From Micromonospora vinacea (lineage in GTDB: Bacteria > Actinomycetota > Actinomycetes > Mycobacteriales > Micromonosporaceae): 64,000 nt of DNA. Shown here piece after piece: positions 6,637 through 14,389 of this stretch. The stretch spans positions 2,356,001-2,420,000 of the forward strand of contig NZ_JADOTY010000001.1 of the NCBI RefSeq assembly GCF_015751785.1. The letters are read 5' to 3'. Below the pieces are notes generated by a model that saw only the letters and a list, made by a program, of their open reading frames with translations, was not told the origin of the DNA and did not search any database. Numbering within the stretch: position 1 is the stretch's first letter; every line of letters starts with the position of its first letter. A program made the translations under genes and the position numbers.

Positions 6637-9057
6637 TCAGTCCGGCAGGTTCGCCAGCACCACGTCGAGCACCCGGATCGCGTCCGGCTTGGAGAGCGGG
6701 TTGTTGCCGTTGCCGCATTTCGGTGACTGCACGCAGGACGGGCAGCCGGTCTCGCAGCCGCACTCCGCGATCGCGTCCCGGGTGGCCCGCAGCCACGACG
6801 CCGCCGTCCCGTACGCCCGCTCGGCGAACCCGGCGCCACCCGGGTGCCCGTCGTAGACGAAGACGGTCGGCGCCTCGGTGTCCGGGTGCAGAGCGGTGGA
6901 GAGCCCGCCGATGTCCCACCGGTCGCAGGTCGCCATCAACGGCAGCAGGCCGATCGCGGCGTGTTCGGCGGCGTGCAGCGCACCCGGCACGTCGGCTGGC
7001 TGGACCCCGGCGAGGGCCAACGACTGCGGTGACAGGGTGAACCAGACCGCCACAGTGCGAAGCTCCCGGCTGGGCAGGTCGAGCGGTCGGGTGTCGATCA
7101 CCTCGCCGGTGGCGATCCGCCGCCGCTGGTACGACACCACCTGGCTGGTCACATCCACCTCACCGAGGAACATGCCGACCGGCCCGGCGTCCACGTAGGA
7201 GCGGACCGACACCACTGACAGGTCGGTGACGTCACGGGCGTGGGTGGACCAGTCCGGTTCCTCGGCGCGTACCAGCGCGCACCCGTCGGCCAGGTCGAGC
7301 TGGTCGACCACGTACGAGACACCCTGGTGCAGGTAGACCGCGCCGGAGTGCAGCAGGAAGTGCGACGAGCCGCCGTCGACAGTGCCGAGCAGTCGGCCGG
7401 TCGACGACTCCACCACGGCGACCGGTGCGCCGCCCTCGCCACGCAGGTCCACCTCGGGTCGCTCCCGGTGCCGCCAGTACCAACCGGTGGGCCGCTGCCG
7501 CAGCGCCCCCGCCGCGACCAGCTCGTCGACCGCCTCCTTCGCCCCCTCGCCGAAGAGCACCAGGTCGGCCGGGGTGAGCGGTGCCTCCACCGCGGCGCAG
7601 GCGAGCTGCGGTGCCAGCACGTACGGGTTGGCCGGGTCGAGGACAGTCGCCTCCACCGGCGCACCGAAGATCGCCTCCGGGTGGTGCACCAGGTAGGTGT
7701 CCAGCGGGTCGTCCCGGGCCACCAGCACCGCGAGGGCCTCCTGCCCGGAACGCCCGGCGCGGCCCGCCTGCTGCCACAGCGACGCCCGGGTGCCCGGGTA
7801 TCCGCAGATCAGCACCGCGTCGAGCCCGACCAGGTCCACGCCCAGCTCGAGCGCGTTGGTCGAGGCCAGGCCGAGCAGGTCGCCGTGCAGCAAGGCCCGT
7901 TCCAGCTCGCGCCGCTCCTCCCGCAGGTAGCCGCCCCGGTAGGCGGCCACCCGGTCGCCGAGCCCCGGTACCGCGTCGTCCAGCGCTCGACGCGCGTTGG
8001 CGGCCACCACCTCGGCGCCCTTGCGGGAGCGGACGAACGCGAGGGTGCGTACCCCCTCGGCGACAGTGTCGGCGAGCAGGTCCGCGGTCTCGCGCAGCGC
8101 CGACCGGCGGACCTGGTGAAGCTCGTCGTGCTCGCCCGTCGCCTGCGGGGGCACCGGGGAGGAGGCCGACGAGCCGGGTGGCAGCAGGGGCGGCTCCCAG
8201 AGCGCGAAGGTCACCCCGCCGCGGGGGGAGGCGTCCTCGGTGACCGCCGTCACCGGCAGGCCGGTCAGCCGCCCGGCCGCGGTGGCCGGGTCGCCGGAGG
8301 TGGCAGAGGCGAGCACGAACACCGGGGTGGCCCCGAACCGGGCGCACTGCCGGCGCAGCCGACGCAGCACGTGCGCGACGTGCGAGCCGAACACGCCCCG
8401 GTAGGTGTGGCACTCGTCGATCACCACGTACGCGAGTCGGCGCAGGAAGCCGGACCACTGGGCGTGCCCGGGCAGGATGCCGTGGTGCAGCATGTCCGGG
8501 TTGGTCAGCACGAACCGGGAGTGCCGCCGGATCCACTCCCGTTCGGTGCGCGGAGTGTCCCCGTCGTAGCACGCGGGGCGTACCCCCTCCAGCTCCAGCG
8601 CGGCGACGGCGCGCAACTGGTCCGCTGCGAGCGCCTTGGTCGGCGCCAGGTAGAGCACTGTGGCCCGGGGGTCGGCGAGCACTGTGGCCAGGGCCGGCAG
8701 CTGGTACGCCAGTGACTTGCCGGACGCGGTGCCGGTGGCGACGACCACGTGCTGGCCCTCGTACGCCAGGTTGGCCGCCTCGGCCTGGTGCTGCCACGGC
8801 GCGACCACGCCGCGCCGCGTGAACGCCGCGCGCAACTCCGCCGGTGCCCACGACGGCCACGGCGCGGGCACCCCGGCGCGGGCCGGCACCCGCTCGACGT
8901 GGGTGACCGGGTCGGCGGCGCCCCGGGCGCGCAGCCGGCGCAGCAGGTCGGCCGGCGCTGGCCCGGGGCCGGGACCAGCGGATACGGTGGCGGCGGACGA
9001 CGACTCCAGGTCGTGGCGCGGTGTGCCGCGCGCGGAGCTGAAGTCGTTGGAGGTCAC
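6637..9057 (-). CDS. Lhr/YprA-type DEAD/DEAH helicase with DUF1998 domain
   Basis: An approximately 806-residue superfamily 2 helicase of the Hrq1/YprA type (Rv3649 and SCO3550 relatives). Motif I is ATGTASGKS, motif II DECHTYRG and motif III SATSGD. The C-terminal RecA domain has the FVRSRKGAEV and QQAGRAGRSG motifs. A DUF1998 region ends with four cysteines (CGCETGCPSC, then CGNGNNP), a probable zinc site. It likely acts in DNA repair or recombination. The start is set at GTG 9057 (TSNDFSS) because no better Shine-Dalgarno is visible and residues further upstream overlap bldG. It is divergent from bldG, the arrangement known in Streptomyces. Confidence 0.9.
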   Translation of the reverse strand: MTSNDFSSARGTPRHDLESSSAATVSAGPGPGPAPADLLRRLRARGAADPVTHVERVPARAGVPAPWPSWAPAELRAAFTRRGVVAPWQHQAEAANLAYEGQHVVVATGTASGKSLAYQLPALATVLADPRATVLYLAPTKALAADQLRAVAALELEGVRPACYDGDTPRTEREWIRRHSRFVLTNPDMLHHGILPGHAQWSGFLRRLAYVVIDECHTYRGVFGSHVAHVLRRLRRQCARFGATPVFVLASATSGDPATAAGRLTGLPVTAVTEDASPRGGVTFALWEPPLLPPGSSASSPVPPQATGEHDELHQVRRSALRETADLLADTVAEGVRTLAFVRSRKGAEVVAANARRALDDAVPGLGDRVAAYRGGYLREERRELERALLHGDLLGLASTNALELGVDLVGLDAVLICGYPGTRASLWQQAGRAGRSGQEALAVLVARDDPLDTYLVHHPEAIFGAPVEATVLDPANPYVLAPQLACAAVEAPLTPADLVLFGEGAKEAVDELVAAGALRQRPTGWYWRHRERPEVDLRGEGGAPVAVVESSTGRLLGTVDGGSSHFLLHSGAVYLHQGVSYVVDQLDLADGCALVRAEEPDWSTHARDVTDLSVVSVRSYVDAGPVGMFLGEVDVTSQVVSYQRRRIATGEVIDTRPLDLPSRELRTVAVWFTLSPQSLALAGVQPADVPGALHAAEHAAIGLLPLMATCDRWDIGGLSTALHPDTEAPTVFVYDGHPGGAGFAERAYGTAASWLRATRDAIAECGCETGCPSCVQSPKCGNGNNPLSKPDAIRVLDVVLANLPD

Positions 9058-9197
9058 GCCCTGCACTCTCGCACTGGTGTTCGGAGATGAAAAGTCGGAC
9101 ACCGGGGTAAGGGGAAGCCTCCGCTGGTGTCCGCAGGCCGTCCCGGCGGTAGTGGTTAGATGCCCACGAGAGTTTACGGCTCTGGCGAGGAGGACCG

Positions 9198-9554
9198 ATG
9201 GAGCTGTCACTGGCGACCCGCACCGTGGGCGAGCACACGGTGCTCGAGGTCGGTGGTGAGGTGGACGTCTACACCGCGCCCCGGCTCCGTGAACGACTCC
9301 TCGAACTGATCGACGGTGGCGCACGTCACGTGGTTGTCGACCTCGGTCGGGTGGACTTCCTCGACTCCACCGGGCTGGGCGTGCTGGTCGGCGCGCTCAA
9401 GCGGCTCCGTTCGGCCGGCGGTTCGTTCGCCCTGGTCTGCGACAAGGAGCCGCTGCTCAAGATCTTCCGGATCACCGCACTGGACCAGGTGTTTCCGCTG
9501 CACCCGACGGTCGACGCGGCGATCAGCGCCGACTCGGCGGGCGCCGGCGCGTGA
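9198..9554 (+). CDS. bldG: STAS anti-sigma factor antagonist BldG
   Basis: A 118-residue STAS-domain protein. The conserved [10 protein letters not shown] loop contains Ser57, the residue phosphorylated in SpoIIAA/RsbV proteins. In Streptomyces BldG controls aerial development and antibiotic production by partner switching with anti-sigma factors. The genomic setting here (divergent helicase, downstream ATP-binding protein) matches that locus, supporting the symbol. The ATG has GAGGAGGA about 5 nt upstream. It overlaps the next gene by 1-4 nt. Confidence 0.92.
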   Translation: MELSLATRTVGEHTVLEVGGEVDVYTAPRLRERLLELIDGGARHVVVDLGRVDFLDSTGLGVLVGALKRLRSAGGSFALVCDKEPLLKIFRITALDQVFPLHPTVDAAISADSAGAGA

Positions 9555-9988
9555 TGGCGACAGTCAAGCTCTCCTTCTCGCCCGCCCCGGTGCACGTGCG
9601 CACCGCCCGCCTGGTCGGCGTCGCCGTCGCCCGGCGGGCCGGGGTCCGGGAGGACCTGCTGGACGAGGTGCGTCTGGCCATCGGTGAGGCGTGCACGCGC
9701 GCGGTGGCCCTGCACCGGCAGTACGGCCTGGCCGACCCGGTGCTGGTGGAGATGTCCGACGGTGGCTCGTACGCCGTGCGGGTGGTGGATCGGGCGCCGA
9801 TCGAGGCGGGCATCGGTCTGACCGCGCTGCCGCCGGACGAGCTTGCCAACGAGTCGCTCACCGATGAGGCGCTGACCACCGGCGTCGGCTTCGCGCTCCT
9901 CGCCGGCTTCGTCGAGGACCTGCAGGTGCGCCCGGTCGACGAGGGCATCGGCACCGAGGTCCGGATGGTGTGGCCGGTCGGCCGCTGA
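9554..9988 (+). CDS. RsbW-like anti-sigma factor ATPase, BldG partner
   Basis: A 144-residue HATPase_c-fold protein. The N-box helix reads RLAIGEACTRAVALH, with the Glu expected in GHKL kinases. A short core and a G-box-like GVGFALLAGFVED follow. It corresponds to the gene downstream of bldG in Streptomyces (SCO3548), reported to bind BldG. Start is ATG 9554 (TGATG overlap); a GTG one codon earlier is equally possible. Translation is probably coupled to bldG. The sigma factor it would hold is unknown from this sequence. Confidence 0.85.
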   Translation: MATVKLSFSPAPVHVRTARLVGVAVARRAGVREDLLDEVRLAIGEACTRAVALHRQYGLADPVLVEMSDGGSYAVRVVDRAPIEAGIGLTALPPDELANESLTDEALTTGVGFALLAGFVEDLQVRPVDEGIGTEVRMVWPVGR

Positions 9989-10005
9989 CCCACTTCCGCT
10001 GCGTA

Positions 10006-10033
10006 GGCCGTGTCCCCTGCTGGGGATGCGGCC
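10006..10033 (+). terminator. Strong hairpin terminator of the bldG operon
   Basis: A 12-bp stem (GGCCGTGTCCCC at 10006-10017, GGGGATGCGGCC at 10022-10033, two G-T pairs) with a TGCT loop, followed by TTCTTCG. It lies 17 nt after the stop of the anti-sigma gene. Confidence 0.85.
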
Positions 10034-10305
10034 TTCTTCGCATGGATCGGGCCCTATATCAGATTTCGTTTCATAACACAGCGACGAAGATCATCGCGAC
10101 ACGGTGCCACCTGGGTGTGACCTCCAACACTGCGGAGGGCTACAGTACCCGGGTTGTCAGCAAGTGACCCATCCCGCAGCCAGCGGGTATGGGTGTTCAT
10201 CGCTGGTCCGCTGGTGGGTTGGCGCGCGCTTGCGAGTCCGCATCCAGGCGTCGGTCAGTGCGTCTCCACTCACCGGCGCGATTGTTCGGTAACAGGAGGA
10301 CACAG
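10034..10305 (+). other. 272-nt leader/promoter region of hppA
   Basis: No convincing gene. The first part (10040-10100) is unusually AT-rich for this window (CTATATCAGATTTCG, TCATAACACAG), a natural place for promoters. A possible sigma-A-like pair is TGTGAC near 10115 and TACAGT near 10141, but the spacing of 19 nt is long. No riboswitch fold was recognised. Confidence 0.4.
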
Positions 10306-12666
10306 ATGTCCGAGACCTTGGCCGCCGACGGCGGCGGGCTTTCCCTTACCGGAAGCAATGTCACCTACGTCGTCATCGCCGCGGTCGTCGCGTTGGTGGC
10401 GCTCGGTTTCGCTGCCGCCCTGACGAAAACGGTGCTGGCCGCTGGTAAGGGCACCGAGAAAATGCAGGAGATCTCGGGGGCGGTCCAGGAGGGCGCCTCG
10501 GCCTACCTGCTCCGTCAATTCCGCACCCTGGCGATCTTCGTCGTCGTCGCCGTCGTGCTGCTCTTCCTGCTTCCGGTGCACGACACCGATGGCAATGAGC
10601 TCGCTGTGAAGATCGGCCGTTCGCTCTTCTTCGTGGTGGGCGCCCTGTTCAGCGCGTTCATCGGCGGCGCCGGCATGTGGTTGGCCACCCGCGCCAACCT
10701 GCGCGTGGCCGCCGCCGCGAGAGAGCGAGTAGGTGGCCGCGAAGCGGCCATGAAGATCGCTTTCCGGACCGGTGGCGTCGTCGGCTTCCTCACCGTCGGC
10801 CTCGGCCTCTTCGGTGCCGCGCTTGTCGTCCTCGTCTACCGGGGTGACGCGCCCACGGTGCTGGAGGGCTTCGGCTTCGGCGCCGCGCTGCTCGCGATGT
10901 TCATGCGGGTCGGCGGCGGCATCTTCACCAAGGCCGCCGACGTCGGCGCCGACCTGGTCGGCAAGGTCGAGCAGGGCATCCCCGAGGACGACCCGCGCAA
11001 CGCCGCCACCATCGCCGACAACGTGGGCGACAACGTCGGTGACTGCGCCGGCATGGCCGCCGACCTGTTCGAGTCGTACGCGGTGACGCTCGTCGCCGCG
11101 CTGATCCTCGGCCGCGCCGCCTTCGGCGAGCAGGGCCTGGTCTTCCCGCTGATCATCTCCACCATCGGCGTGCTGATCGCGATCGTCGGCGTCTTCATCA
11201 CCCGACTGCGCGCGTCCGACCGTAACGGCCTGACCGCGATCAACCGGGCCTTCTACCTGTCGGCGGTGCTCTCCGCGGTGCTGGTGGCGATCGCCGCCTA
11301 CGCCTACCTGCCGGCGACGTTCGGCGAGTTCGACAGTGGCCTCACCGACGCCACCGGCAACCCGCGACTGGTGGCCATCGGCGCGGTCGTGATCGGCATC
11401 GTGCTGGCCGCCGCGATCCAGGCGCTGACCGGCTACTTCACCGAGACCAACCGGCGGCCGGTGCAGGACATCGGCAAGAGCTCGCAGACCGGTGCGGCGA
11501 CGGTGATCCTGGCCGGCATCAGCATCGGTCTGGAGTCGGCCGTCTACTCGGCGCTGCTGATCGGCGCCGGCGTCTTCGGCGCATTCCTCCTCGGCGGCAG
11601 CTCCATCACGCTGTCGCTGTTCGCCGTGGCTCTCGCCGGCACCGGCCTGCTCACCACTGTCGGCGTGATTGTCGCGATGGACACCTTCGGGCCGATCTCC
11701 GACAACGCCCAGGGCATCGCCGAGATGTCCGGCGACATCGACGAGCACGGCGCGCGCACGCTGACCGAGCTGGACGCGGTCGGCAACACCACCAAGGCGA
11801 TCACCAAGGGCATCGCGATCGCCACGGCGGTGCTCGCCGCGACCGCGCTGTTCGGCTCGTACACCGACACCCTCAGCAGCGCGTACGCGACTGCTGGCGT
11901 GGGCGACGTCGGCAACGAGATCCTCAACGCGCTGAACGTGGCGAACCCGCGCAACCTGGTCGGCCTGATCATCGGTGCTGCGGTGGTCTTCCTCTTCTCC
12001 GGGCTGGCCATCAACGCGGTGTCCCGCTCGGCCGGTGCCGTGGTGATGGAGGTCCGCCGGCAGTTCCGTGAGCTGCCCGGCATCATGGACGGCACCCAGC
12101 GCCCGGAGTACGGCAAGGTCGTCGACATCTGCACCCGGGACGCGCAGCGCGAGCTGATGACCCCCGGCCTGCTCGCCATCCTGGCGCCGATCGCTGTCGG
12201 CTTCGGCCTCGGGCCCGGTGCGCTCGCGGCGTACCTGGCCGGTGCTATCGGTGCCGGCACCCTGATGGCGGTGTTCCTGTCCAACTCCGGTGGGGCCTGG
12301 GACAACGCCAAGAAGCTGGTCGAGGACGGCGCGTACGGCGGCAAGGGCTCCGAGGCGCACGCCGCCACTGTCATCGGCGACACCGTCGGTGACCCGTTCA
12401 AGGACACCGCCGGCCCGGCGATCAACCCGCTGATCAAGGTGATGAACCTGGTCTCGCTGCTGATCGCACCCGCCGTGGTGGCCTGGAGTGTCGGCGACGA
12501 CCGCAACGTGGGTCTGCGGGTCGGTATCGCGCTGGTCGCGACGCTGATCATCGTGGCGTCGGTGGTGTTCAGCAAGCGCAAGGGCATCGCGATGTCCGAT
12601 TCGGACGCCGATGGCAACACCGGCGCGGGCAGCACCGATCACCGGCCGGAGACGGTAAACGCCTGA
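10306..12666 (+). CDS. hppA: Membrane H+-translocating pyrophosphatase, K+-independent type
   Basis: A 786-residue, about 16-helix membrane pyrophosphatase that couples pyrophosphate hydrolysis to proton pumping. The catalytic cluster DVGADLVGKVEQGIPEDDPR with DNVGDNVGDCAG lies near 210-250. The second acidic motif (GDTVGDPFKDTAGPA) is near the C-terminus. The subclass-defining motif is GNTTKAITKG with Lys497 and Thr500, which marks K+-independent enzymes; K+-dependent ones have Ala and Gly there. The ATG 10306 has AGGAGGA 5 nt upstream. The hydrophilic Ser/Asp-rich C-terminus is ordinary. A monocistronic unit between two strong hairpins is likely. Confidence 0.96.
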   Translation: MSETLAADGGGLSLTGSNVTYVVIAAVVALVALGFAAALTKTVLAAGKGTEKMQEISGAVQEGASAYLLRQFRTLAIFVVVAVVLLFLLPVHDTDGNELAVKIGRSLFFVVGALFSAFIGGAGMWLATRANLRVAAAARERVGGREAAMKIAFRTGGVVGFLTVGLGLFGAALVVLVYRGDAPTVLEGFGFGAALLAMFMRVGGGIFTKAADVGADLVGKVEQGIPEDDPRNAATIADNVGDNVGDCAGMAADLFESYAVTLVAALILGRAAFGEQGLVFPLIISTIGVLIAIVGVFITRLRASDRNGLTAINRAFYLSAVLSAVLVAIAAYAYLPATFGEFDSGLTDATGNPRLVAIGAVVIGIVLAAAIQALTGYFTETNRRPVQDIGKSSQTGAATVILAGISIGLESAVYSALLIGAGVFGAFLLGGSSITLSLFAVALAGTGLLTTVGVIVAMDTFGPISDNAQGIAEMSGDIDEHGARTLTELDAVGNTTKAITKGIAIATAVLAATALFGSYTDTLSSAYATAGVGDVGNEILNALNVANPRNLVGLIIGAAVVFLFSGLAINAVSRSAGAVVMEVRRQFRELPGIMDGTQRPEYGKVVDICTRDAQRELMTPGLLAILAPIAVGFGLGPGALAAYLAGAIGAGTLMAVFLSNSGGAWDNAKKLVEDGAYGGKGSEAHAATVIGDTVGDPFKDTAGPAINPLIKVMNLVSLLIAPAVVAWSVGDDRNVGLRVGIALVATLIIVASVVFSKRKGIAMSDSDADGNTGAGSTDHRPETVNA

Positions 12667-12678
12667 TCCAGTACCGGT

Positions 12679-12721
12679 CCGGGGTCCCCGGTCGACGTAG
12701 CCCGTCGACCGGGGACCCCGG
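12679..12721 (+). terminator. hppA terminator hairpin
   Basis: Perfect 19-bp inverted repeat (12679-12697 with 12703-12721) around a 5-nt TAGCC loop, starting 12 nt after the hppA stop. Confidence 0.9.
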
Positions 12722-12756
12722 CCGTCCGGCCCGATGCCACACCTGGCCAAAGGCCG

Positions 12757-12762
12757 TACGCT
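12757..12762 (+). promoter_or_regulatory. TACGCT -10 box, leaderless start
   Basis: TACGCT ends exactly 7 nt before the ATG at 12770, so transcription would begin at or next to the start codon. No Shine-Dalgarno is present. Confidence 0.55.
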
Positions 12763-12769
12763 GCAACGC

Positions 12770-13309
12770 ATGCGTACGTGCCGGGCGTCTGCCGCCGGAA
12801 AGTTCACGGTGGTCCTGGCCACGATCGTCGTCCTGGCCGGCTGCGGCGGGGGCCCCAGTCCACGAGCCTGGGCGGCCTCGGTCTGCGGTGCCCTCACCCC
12901 GTGGCGCTCCGAGATCAGCAAGCTGACCAGTAGTACCGACGAGCAGATGACCGCGCAGACCACGCCGGCGCAGGCCAAGGAGAACCTGGTGCGGCTCTTC
13001 GACGGGGCGGAGCAGGCCAGCGAGGCCGCCCGCCGCAAGGTGGAGAAGGCGGGCGTCCCGGAGGCCGAGAACGGCGAGGCCATCTCGGCGGGTTTCCGCA
13101 GCTCACTGGGGAAGATGCGGGACGCGTACGGCCGGGCCCGGGACACCATCGACGGCCTGGGCACCGGCGAGCCGACCGCCTTCTACGACGGCGTACGGGC
13201 CGCCGTGGACACCCTCAACAAGGAGTACGACGCCAGCGCGCTGGACACCAGCAAACTCAACTCCGAGGAGTTGAAACAGGCATTCGACGAGGTGCCGGAG
13301 TGTCGCTGA
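12770..13309 (+). CDS. Exported lipoprotein of unknown function
   Basis: A 179-residue protein with a signal peptide ending in the lipobox LAGC (Cys at about residue 25), so it should be lipidated and held at the outer face of the membrane. The mature part is helical and charged (AQAKENLVRLFDGAEQASEAARR; TAFYDGVRAAVDTLNKEYD), with paired Cys at the ends (VCGAL and PECR). No enzyme motif was recognised. Start is ATG 12770, giving a proper signal peptide and a -10 box at leaderless distance. The 3' end overlaps the next gene by 10 nt. Confidence 0.82.
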   Translation: MRTCRASAAGKFTVVLATIVVLAGCGGGPSPRAWAASVCGALTPWRSEISKLTSSTDEQMTAQTTPAQAKENLVRLFDGAEQASEAARRKVEKAGVPEAENGEAISAGFRSSLGKMRDAYGRARDTIDGLGTGEPTAFYDGVRAAVDTLNKEYDASALDTSKLNSEELKQAFDEVPECR

Positions 13310-14040
13310 GCGGGCTCGGTGACACCGGGGAGGCACAGCCACCCCCGGCGCTGTTTCCCGCGCCCGAGTCCGACACGCCCACTCCTGGGCGGCGCCGCGG
13401 CGGCGCGCCGCAGAACGGCCCGGCGCAGCACACCTCTTCCCAGCAGGATGACGACGCTGGCCGACAACTCGTCTTCTTCGGCGCGGACGCGGCCGAACCG
13501 ACAGTCGCCGACCTGGCCGGGCTGCTCGCCGGGCCGGGTGAGGTGGTCCGGATGGGCGGCACGGCCCGTCTCTCCGTGCAGGTGGACGCCGCCTGGCGGG
13601 TGCACGTGCTCGTCGCCGAACTGGCGTCGCGTGGGCTCGCGGCGAACTGGGAGCCGACCGAGGGCGAGCGACACGGCGTCCGTACGTCGTACACCCGGGT
13701 CTTGAAGCCGCTCGCGGCCGCCTGGCTGCAGGGCACGACGAAACGCCCGCCGGCCGTCTTCCACCTGACCGGCCGGCGGCTGCGGTTGTGGCTCGCCGCG
13801 GCCGGGACGCCGGAACCTCCGGACTGCTTCCTGTTGCGGCTGGGCGCCGACGACCAGGAGTGTTGGGAGTCGATCGGGGTGGCGCTCGGCGCGGCCGGGC
13901 TGGCGGGGACGCTGCTCGGCCCGGGTGAGGGCGGTCCGGCGTACCGGATCAGCGGCCGCCGCCGGCTGGCCCGACTCACCGAGCTGGTCGGCGGGCCGCC
14001 GCGCGCTGCGCCGGCCGGCGCCTGGCCATCTCGGCCCTGA
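13300..14040 (+). CDS. Conserved actinobacterial protein of unknown function
   Basis: A 246-residue soluble protein overlapping the lipoprotein gene by 10 nt (GTG start). A Pro/Gly/Gln-rich leader of about 50 residues precedes two similar-looking alpha/beta halves: LVFFGADAAEPTVADLAGLLAGPGE and CFLLRLGADDQECWESIGVALGAAGLAGTLLG. The central part carries FHLTGRRLRLWLAAAG. The internal similarity vaguely recalls duplicated LAGLIDADG-like folds, as in WhiA, but the signature residues are not convincing. No function is assigned. Confidence 0.72.
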   Translation: MSLSGLGDTGEAQPPPALFPAPESDTPTPGRRRGGAPQNGPAQHTSSQQDDDAGRQLVFFGADAAEPTVADLAGLLAGPGEVVRMGGTARLSVQVDAAWRVHVLVAELASRGLAANWEPTEGERHGVRTSYTRVLKPLAAAWLQGTTKRPPAVFHLTGRRLRLWLAAAGTPEPPDCFLLRLGADDQECWESIGVALGAAGLAGTLLGPGEGGPAYRISGRRRLARLTELVGGPPRAAPAGAWPSRP

Positions 14041-14050
14041 ATCGGTCATT

Positions 14051-14093
14051 CCGCCCAGGTGGGCGGCGGCGGCCGGGTGTCCGGTGCCGGACA
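14051..14093 (+). terminator. Two short hairpins after the unknown-function gene
   Basis: CCGCCC/GGGCGG with an AGGT loop (14051-14066), then TGTCCGG/CCGGACA (14078-14093), 10 nt after the stop codon. Short stems, so moderate support. Confidence 0.45.
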
Positions 14094-14389
14094 GCCTGCG
14101 GGTCGATCCAGGCGGAAAACGGGCGGGTCGGACCTCGGTCATGGGTCCGCCATCGTCACAGTGACCCGCTTCGAGCCCTACCCACGGTGTACGGTGGCGC
14201 CGTCCGGCAGTGCCGAGCGCGGCGCGGCGGTGTCGACCGCCACGTCGAAGCGGTTTGCGGCCCGCGAAACCCGAAACGCGGGCGGCGCGTTACGTTGGAC
14301 ATCCGGACCGCCGGTACGACGGCGGGGTCGAAAGCGGTGGCTGTCCGGGCGCCGGCAGGCCACGAGCAGGAGTGAGGTCGGGGAGAGAC
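14094..14389 (+). promoter_or_regulatory. Non-coding region upstream of topA
   Basis: About 300 nt with no plausible gene. An 11-bp palindrome GTCACAGTGAC lies at 14155-14165 and could be a regulator site. TACGGT near 14191 is a possible -10 box. The topA Shine-Dalgarno (GGGGAGAG) is at the 3' end. topA is often supercoiling-controlled, but nothing here proves that. Confidence 0.35.

Noticed and set aside
10034..10305. Riboswitch upstream of hppA
   Set aside because: No recognisable conserved core (c-di-AMP or other); only an AT-rich patch and a weak promoter-like pair.
10270..13164. 964-codon open frame antisense to hppA
   Set aside because: High third-position GC opens the antisense frame. 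The translation is rich in Asp/Arg/Gly/His without any fold-like pattern, while the sense frame is a textbook pyrophosphatase.
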